A stretch of DNA of 36,306 nt from Bacteroidales bacterium. GTDB taxonomy: Bacteria; Bacteroidota; Bacteroidia; Bacteroidales; UBA12077. The DNA is taken from positions 1-36,306 of the forward strand of contig JANQHE010000007.1 of assembly GCA_028282785.1 (NCBI GenBank), given 5' to 3'. Of this stretch, positions 35,170 to 36,306 are shown piece by piece (the first letter of the stretch is position 1; each line of letters opens with the position of its first letter). Position numbers and translations under genes: made by a program. The notes beneath the pieces were generated by a model. That model searched no databases. It had not been told where the DNA came from and worked only from the letters and a program-made list of their open reading frames with translations.

Positions 35170-36128
35170 TATTCTGAGATTTTATTTTTTAATTGTTTTA
35201 TTATTTCATCTTGTTCTTCATTCTTTTTCTGAAGTTCAATTACATAAAGTGTTAATTCCTCAATCTTTTGCAATAATTTTGCATTCATCTCACCAACGGA
35301 AATACCGTTCTCTTCTACTTCTTCAGTCGTTGGAATTTCAGGTAAGTGTTTGTATTCTTTAATGTAGGAATCGAGTTCCTGTAAAGGCATCAGGTTGTAA
35401 TCGTCTTCGAAAACGAAGTCGGCCCATGCATCCTTTGTTACAACTACCTCGCGTGCTCCTATAACTCCTTCTACGGCAAGTTTATATGTTCCCGGATTAT
35501 TGGTTCCGATGCCTACTTTCCCCTTATTGTAATATATATTGTCTCCATTACTATTCCATGATGAACCAGCAGGGCCCAATAAACCTTTGTAGGGAGTGGT
35601 TGCCTCCGGATGGATAAAATAAAGTTCAGATATACCCAGTCTTCCGTCTGTTCCCGTGGCTTCATAAAAAGTAAATCTTAATTTTGTATAAGCACCAGCT
35701 TTGCATTTAACGTTAAAATCGTATCCAGAGAAATCAATATTTTCATAATCAGCTAATGTTGTCCACCCATTACCATAATATTCATCAAATCCTTCAATCT
35801 TAAAACGTTTAGGATTCCACCACCTAGTCGACCACCCAATCCATGCACCTTGTTGAATATGAGATTTCGGAAGTCCTGAAATTTCTACCACGGTAGGGTC
35901 TGAAAATGAAGGTGCAACAGATGTATACGACGGCACGAAGTTCCCATTAAATAAACGGTCAATTGATAAAACTGCAGATCCGGCCTGAATCACAGTATAT
36001 CTACTCTGAGCATTAAACAGCATATTATGCTCCATACTAACTGCATTTCTGTTGGTAGTTATTTCCTGTGCAATAGCAGAGCTCCCTAAAATAAACAATA
36101 GGAAAAATGAATAGCGTTTATTCTTCAT
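35169..36128 (-). CDS. Tail-fibre-like surface protein (copy 3, short form)
   Basis: This 319-aa protein has a signal peptide (MKNKRYSFFLLFILGSSAIA). Its N-terminal part is unlike the other copies, with a beta-sandwich feel: YTVIQAGSAVLSIDRLFNGNFVPSYTSV and KFRFTFYEATGTDGRLGISELYF-type strands, reminiscent of F5/8-type (discoidin) carbohydrate-binding folds, which I cannot confirm. Only one GNVGIGT-type repeat remains (KVGIGTNNPGTYKLAV) before the shared C-terminal block (GAREVVVTKDAWADFVFEDDYNLMPL) and coiled coil. It is the first gene of the tail-fibre/RHS group, with a 1-bp overlap into copy 2. A lectin-like tip on a common stem is a reasonable inference. Confidence 0.8.
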   Translation of the reverse strand: MKNKRYSFFLLFILGSSAIAQEITTNRNAVSMEHNMLFNAQSRYTVIQAGSAVLSIDRLFNGNFVPSYTSVAPSFSDPTVVEISGLPKSHIQQGAWIGWSTRWWNPKRFKIEGFDEYYGNGWTTLADYENIDFSGYDFNVKCKAGAYTKLRFTFYEATGTDGRLGISELYFIHPEATTPYKGLLGPAGSSWNSNGDNIYYNKGKVGIGTNNPGTYKLAVEGVIGAREVVVTKDAWADFVFEDDYNLMPLQELDSYIKEYKHLPEIPTTEEVEENGISVGEMNAKLLQKIEELTLYVIELQKKNEEQDEIIKQLKNKISE

Positions 36129-36306
36129 TGGTATATAATTAATAACAAGGTTAAAACTAAATTAAGTCTCATAAACTTAATTAGAAATAAATTTAATACT
36201 TAAAATCCAATAAATACAAAATCGTAAAATGTTTTTATTAACTTGTTTATCTGAATATTAGTAATTACAACATCTGCATAATTTATTAACAAATTATCAA
36301 CATCTG
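36129..36306. other. AT-rich region upstream of the tail-fibre gene group
   Basis: No coding frame is visible in these 178 bp. It probably holds the promoter of the minus-strand tail-fibre/RHS group, but I found no clear TTTG/TAnnTTTG pair. The nonamer CAACATCTG occurs twice (36268-36276 and 36298-36306), 30 bp apart, running into the window edge. Confidence 0.5.

Noticed and set aside
36268-36306. Direct repeat CAACATCTG, two copies 30 bp apart
   Set aside because: Nine bases, two copies, cut off by the window edge; not enough to call an operator, origin or array.

Overview
The window looks like a chromosomal segment of an AT-rich Bacteroidota bacterium, plausibly from the Bacteroidales/Marinilabiliales side, though I cannot place it further. 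The reasons are the protein families present: a BACON domain, RHS proteins with a DUF6443-type N-terminus, tail-fibre-like proteins with GNVGIGTTNP repeats, an OmpA-type N-terminal domain, and an in-frame PAGRQG-encoding repeat. Start codons lack clear Shine-Dalgarno sequences. No rRNA, tRNA, CRISPR array or recognisable transposase was seen.

Region 1 (1-17638, minus strand) is one continuous codirectional array with no gap above 65 bp. In transcription order it encodes: a PAS histidine kinase, an Rcp1-like single-domain response regulator, two large hybrid kinases (1104 and 1002 aa), a PAS/GAF kinase (951 aa), a receiver fused to a degenerate kinase whose H-box His is Gln, an ABCG-like ABC transporter with a very long extracytoplasmic loop, a lipoprotein, a small secreted Cys-containing protein, and the start of an OmpA-type envelope protein. 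None of the kinases has a visible membrane segment, and no DNA-binding output domain is encoded. The transporter is therefore the only obvious membrane partner or output of this phosphorelay. This is my best candidate for an undescribed system.

Region 2 (17639-20043) is a 512-bp divergent intergenic region containing an inverted repeat, followed by a plus-strand operon of three secreted proteins. The first is a paralogue of the lipoprotein and the next two are paralogues of the small Cys-containing protein in region 1. The same module therefore flanks the kinase array on both sides. A hairpin terminator closes it.

Region 3 (20044-23633, minus strand) holds a remnant of a GH109/Gfo-Idh-MocA enzyme, a GspF-like protein, and two prepilin-like proteins that both appear to use TTG starts. 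A STAND/AAA-type ATPase, preceded by two tandem dyad repeats, lies between the two pilin genes. No secretion ATPase, secretin or major pilin is present.

Region 4 (23634-36306, minus strand) is a surface and polymorphic-toxin locus. It has three tail-fibre-like proteins sharing a nearly identical C-terminal cassette, an RHS protein with an unrecognised C-terminal toxin-like domain, a candidate immunity gene, an overlapping 45-codon gene, and a second YD/RHS-like protein ending in CARDB and BACON domains.
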